Assembly: GCA_947172415.1 (NCBI GenBank)
Contig: OX359197.1
Span: forward strand, 2,852,001 to 2,916,000
Source of the DNA: Chondrosia reniformis
Taxonomy: Eukaryota; Porifera; Demospongiae; Chondrillida; Chondrillidae
DNA: 64,000 nucleotides
Direction of reading: 5' to 3'
The position numbers and the translations under genes are program-made. The stretch's first letter is position 1. Every line of letters begins with the position of its first letter. Below are positions 60,501-64,000 of this stretch, piece after piece. The notes beneath the pieces are model-generated. The model had not been told where the DNA came from. It saw only the letters and a program-made list of their open reading frames with translations, and did no database searches.

Positions 60501-61054
60501 CAAACAACTAGTACCTATTAAAGTACATAGTTTAACTAGTACAAGAACCTAGAACTAGTATATACAACTTGTAACCACAACTAGTACATAAAACTAGTAC
60601 ACACAACTAGTACATATACGTAGTACCTACGAATAAAACTAGTACATACAAATAGTACATAAAACTGGTACATACAACTAGTACATACAACTATATAGTA
60701 CATAAAACAAATTCATACAACTTGTACCTACAACTAGTATTTACAACTAGTATATAAATTAATACATACAACTACTTACAAGAACATTCAACTACGACAT
60801 ACAACTAGTACATACAAGTAATACATACAACTTGAACCTACCTAATACCTAGTATAACAAGTACTAGAAACTACAGCTTCTAATATAACTAGTACATGCA
60901 ACTAGTACATACAACTAGTACACTCAACTAGTGCATACAACTATTATATTTAACTAGTACATACAACTAGTACACACTGTAGTACATACAACTAGTACAC
61001 ACAATTAGTACATGCAACTAGTACAGACAGCTAGTACATACAACTAATACACAC

Positions 61055-61704
61055 AACTGGTACATAAAACTAGTACATAAAACTAGTTCATACGACTAGT
61101 AACTACAACTAGTATCGAGCACATACAACTACTACATAACATACAACTAGTACAAATAACTAATCCATACAACTAGTACACAGAGCTAGTCTCTGCCTAG
61201 TATATAGTGTAACTAGTACTACAATCTACAACTAGTACGTACAACTAGTATATACAACTAGTACATACAACTTGTACAAACAACTAGTTAAAACAACTAG
61301 TTCGCACAACTAGTACATACAACTAGTACATACAACTAGTAAATGCAACTACTTACTAGTCCATACAACTAGTACACACAACTGGTACATAAAACTAGTA
61401 CATAAAACTAGTTCATACGACTAGTAACTACAACTAGTATCGAGCACATACAACTACTACATAACATACAACTAGTACAAATAACTAATCCATACAACTA
61501 GTACACAGAGCTAGTCTCTGCCTAGTATATAGTGTAACTAGTACTACAATCTACCACTAGTACGTACAACTAGTATATACAACTAGTACATACAACTAGT
61601 AAATGCAACTACTTACTAGTACATACAACTTGTACCTACAACTAGTAAATTTAGCCTGTAATAGTACATACATTTAGTACATACAACTAGTTCTAACAAC
61701 TAGT
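61055..61704 (-). repeat. Higher-order satellite duplication, 325-bp offset
   Basis: The segment beginning AACTGGTACATAAAACTAG at 61055 recurs at 61380 with near identity, through TATCGAGCACATACAACTAC, AGCTAGTCTCTGCC and ATAGTGTAACTAG. The offset of 325 equals 25 x 13. The second copy diverges after about 61600. Confidence 0.85.
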
Positions 61705-62107
61705 ACATACCACTAGTACCTACATAGTACCTAGTATTACTAGTTCTAGAACATACAAATATTCCATACAACTAGTACATACAACTAGTAAATATAACTA
61801 GTTACAAGTACATACAACTAGTACATACAACTAGTACATACAACTAGTACATACAACTAGTACATACAACTAATGCATACAACTAGTACATACAACTAGT
61901 ACATACAACTAGTACATACAATTAGTACATACCACTAGTTCATACAACTAGTACATACAACTAGTACATACAACTACCTACTAGTACATACAACTAGTAC
62001 ATACAACTAGTACATACAATTAGTACATACCACTAGTTCATACAACTAGTACAAACAACTAGTACATACGAATAGTACTCACAACTAGTAAATATAACTA
62101 ATACAAG

Positions 62108-62216
62108 CAATAATGGAATAAGGATTTCTTCTAATTGCGTCGAACTTATCTTTGTAAAGGTTCATCTTTCGACTTTGGGAGCGTCTAGAGACGCAGTTTT
62201 TTCGACTCTTCTTTCT
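62108..62216 (-). mobile_element. Penelope family A terminus, left part of a split copy
   Basis: The sequence runs AATGGAATAAGGATTTCTTC, TTATCTTTGTAAAGGTTCAT, then GGGAGCGTCTAGAGACGC and TCGACTCTTCTTTCT. It is the outer terminus of a family A copy whose remainder resumes at 63347. It is interrupted by the family B element, with CTTCTTTCT duplicated (62208-62216 and 63347-63355). Confidence 0.85.
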
Positions 62217-63346
62217 TTGAATAGGCCTGTGTGGCTAGGTAGGTTTTCCATGTAGCTATAATCATTCGTCTCTAGCCTGAACAATGTATCAAAAATTAAA
62301 ATTCCAATGTTTCAAAACCTATACAGGGAATGAAAAAACAGTGATGTTGTGACAATATATAGCTAGTAAACTAAAGCGTTAACCAGTTCAAACCGGATCA
62401 AGCAATTAAAACAATTTACTGTGTGTGGTTAAATACTAAGCAGTAAAAGTTATTACTTACTATTCAGCAAGGCCAGGTACACAGATGGAAGTGGACCACG
62501 TTCCCTGTTGAGGGGGGCTTGCTCCTTGTGGATGTACCAAGACTCCAGGTATGATCTTTGGTAAACAAAAGTTGACAAGAGTCCAAAACCATGGCACTTG
62601 GCCAATCCACCTCATGACCAGTGTTCATGGTGTGCTTGGCTAATGCTGAAAAGTTTGAGTTACCTGTGAACACTGCTCGCTGGTGCTCCTTCAGTCGTAC
62701 GGCTAAGGACCTCTTGGACTGTCCAACATAGGAACTATTGCAGTGTACACTATCCCACTGCATGCCTCCTAGGGTACAGGATCCTTTGGTTTGGTAAGCA
62801 GTTGGCGTAGTGTCTGGTGTGGACGAAAACAGACCCTGATTTTGAGGCTGTCAAGAACTCTCCTGATGGGTTCTGATAGACCTTGGATGTATGGTAGGGT
62901 GATCGTGGCAGCTGGCTGCTGAAGTACAGGTGTCATCTGGGTTGTCTGGCCTGTGTGCAGGCTGTCTTACATATTAGATGTCTAGGATAGCCGTTCTGTC
63001 CAAGTGCTCTGGAGATATGAGCCTCTTCATTTGTGAACTGAAGTGGGTTAGAGGACAATGCCTAGGAGCGATGGTAAAGGGTCGGGTCACTGACACCTTG
63101 TGTGCCAGAGGATGGTGGGACGTAAAGTCCAGGTACTTGTCTGTATGGGTGGACTTTCTGAACACCGATGTAGATTTGGTTCCATCTGGATGGTGGGTAA
63201 TAAGCACGTCCAGGAATATAATGGACTGGTTGGACTCTTTCTCGACTGTGAACTGGATATGTGGACTGATAGAATTGAGATGATGGTGGAAGGTGGACAC
63301 CGACTCTGGTGGGATGGCAGTACATGTATCATCCACATAACGCTTC
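62217..63346 (-). mobile_element. Penelope-like element, family B, nested and 5'-truncated
   Basis: A second, distinct Penelope family is inserted in family A and read on the minus strand. It starts abruptly at the RT catalytic motif (KRYVDDT, about 63345) and runs through a linker and GIY-YIG to a 3' region (62217-62463) without recognisable content. A 9-bp target duplication, CTTCTTTCT, flanks it. Truncation inside the RT fits incomplete reverse transcription from the 3' end. Confidence 0.85.
62464..63346 (-). pseudogene. Penelope family B RT (C-terminal part) plus GIY-YIG endonuclease
   Basis: The first piece (to about 62974) has RYVDDT, IQFTVEKESNQSIIFLDVLI and STHTDKYLDFTSHHP. A frame change follows, then TITLPYIQGLSEPIRRVLDS and RQLLTKPKDPVP (about 62920-62780), the usual Penelope linker. 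The GIY-YIG piece (62763-62464) has CNSSYVGQSKRSLAVRLKEH and HTMNTGHEVDW. The GVVY part of GIY is lost near a stop at about 62770. Compared with family A the residues differ at most positions, so this is another lineage, closer in its KPKDPVP linker to Neptune/Poseidon-type elements (from memory of those families). Confidence 0.8.
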
Positions 63347-63920
63347 CTTCTTTCTGCCAAACGTGTCGACCCTGGGGTCTTCTTCAGTGACTGATGTTGG
63401 TCTTCAAGGTCTCTTCATTTATAGGCATCTTTTCCTGACATTTTCAATTACCTCATCAGTGATGTCATCGGTCATCATTTCCCGAGGAAGGAGAAATGAA
63501 GGGAGTATTCATAAAAAAGGGTTTCCAACCACTTCTTAGTACAATTCCTTGATCTAAGTTCATTCTCACCTGACATTGTTGGATCTTCAGGGCTTCTTTA
63601 ATCCTGCATCTGTACCTGTTCTCTTCCCTCTCCACCACTCTGGCTTGGCTCCACTCAATTGGATGGCCAGTTGTAAGGGTGTGAACAGCTAAGGCATTGT
63701 TCACATCCCCCATCCTGACGGCCTGTTTGTGCTCCACCATCCTGACTGACTTTTGTGAACAGAACATGCCAGAAGATGAACATTGAAACCATCTTCACAA
63801 AGCAGAGATCAATGAGGAGTATCCTATCTAGGACTAAACAACCACAGCCTACCATTGATATTAAAGGTGTCGTTTACTAGATCCCCTGTTCTAGTTGACC
63901 TGCAATGTGCACTGGAGACT
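63347..63920. mobile_element. Penelope family A, continuation of split copy, with internal inversion
   Basis: From 63347 to about 63750 the copy is in minus orientation: a terminus with a hammerhead-like block (63356-63391, GAAAC changed to GACAC), TATAAATGAAG, and the GIY-YIG C-terminus (63767-63465, VRMVEHKQAVRMGDVNNALA). At about 63750 the orientation flips: 63755-63918 reads on the plus strand as MNIETIFTKQRSMRSILSR and TIDIKGVVY-stop-IPCSS, which is the sequence that should lie just upstream. This is a 5' inversion of the kind twin priming produces. Confidence 0.8.
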
Positions 63921-64000
63921 TGGAATACGGTTCCCAATCGTCACGGAAAAGGCCAAACGATTAGCGTTTCGCACATCAATGGCCTAGTACATGAATGCAT
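63921..64000. other. Unassigned end of window
   Basis: The last 80 bases are neither satellite nor a repeat I recognise. The Penelope match fades at about 63918. Confidence 0.5.

Larger units (their letters stand above)
46936..62107 (-). repeat. 13-bp minisatellite, orientation domain IV (reverse)
   Basis: Blocks are 46936-48121, 49452-54879, 55591-55912, 55973-56164 and 60501-62107. The domain begins at a direct head-to-head junction: forward monomers end ...GTATGTACGAG and reverse monomers start TAGTACATCC, with no foreign sequence between. Punctuation motifs recur near 47405, 47590, 49950, 50215, 52550, 52775, 53835, 54050, 54735, 55695, 56010, 60520, 60840 and 61725. The stretch around 61800-62050 is the purest run of the consensus monomer. 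Confidence 0.95.

Noticed and set aside
1-62107. The 13-bp array as a CRISPR array or telomeric repeat
   Set aside because: There are no regular unique spacers and no G-rich telomere-type motif; the period is 13 bp with point-mutated monomers, and the surrounding elements are eukaryotic.
63062-63390. Several overlapping frames of 76-101 codons on both strands at the family B RT
   Set aside because: Only the minus-strand frame with RYVDDT and FLDVLI matches a protein family; the rest are shadows.

Overview
The window is AT-rich metazoan-type repetitive DNA with no recognisable single-copy host gene. A eukaryote, most likely an invertebrate or other animal with a large repeat-filled genome, is indicated by relics of four kinds of animal transposable element: Penelope-like retroelements with a GIY-YIG endonuclease, an RLE-type (R2/NeSL/Hero-like) non-LTR retrotransposon, a piggyBac transposase pseudogene and a pogo/Tigger-like TIR element. 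A tRNA-like sequence with intact Pol III A and B boxes is also present. I cannot name the species.

The backbone is a degenerate minisatellite with a 13-bp period (ACTAGTTGTATGT, or ACATACAACTAGT on the other strand). Summing the blocks gives roughly 39 kb. It falls into four orientation domains: forward 1-14437, reverse 16092-28311, forward 30028-46935, reverse 46936-62107. Two switches lie at inserted elements. The third, near 46936, is a direct head-to-head junction. Two local higher-order duplications have unit lengths of 364 and 325 bp, exact multiples of 13. A longer 'punctuation' motif (AGTACCTACCTAGTACCTAG and neighbours) recurs in domains I, II and IV but is nearly absent from domain III.

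Insertions, left to right: a near full-length but broken piggyBac (168-2440); a hairpin-ended element and a foldback (2816-4247); a palindromic Penelope terminus (5247-5478); a foldback-ended element (7432-8168, relative at 26652-27389); a truncated Penelope copy (10718-11446); a CACWGG-ended TIR family in four copies (11476-12319, 14472-15424, 16276-17560, 48122-49451); a GC-hairpin-ended family (12625-13013, 22997-23386); a tRNA-like/SINE insertion (18083-18338); a short family with a hammerhead-like motif (15831-16080, 20727-20972); two non-LTR copies (28312-30027 truncated, 56165-60500 long); an inverted-repeat element with a textbook type I hammerhead fold (38279-38811); a Penelope copy with inverted termini and a 374-codon open frame (42001-43393); a pogo-like element (43527-44466); another TIR element (54880-55590); and, at the right edge, a second Penelope family nested in the first with a 9-bp target duplication (62108-63920).

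The most striking theme is self-cleaving-RNA architecture. Three unrelated-looking repeat families carry the hammerhead core (CTGANGA ... GAAAC ... GTH) with matching stem I arms. One of them (38581-38625) is canonical in every position I can check. The Penelope family carries the motif in its terminal repeats, mostly next to inverted copies of those termini. No gene here is an intact host gene. The coding stretches are transposon proteins, most of them broken.
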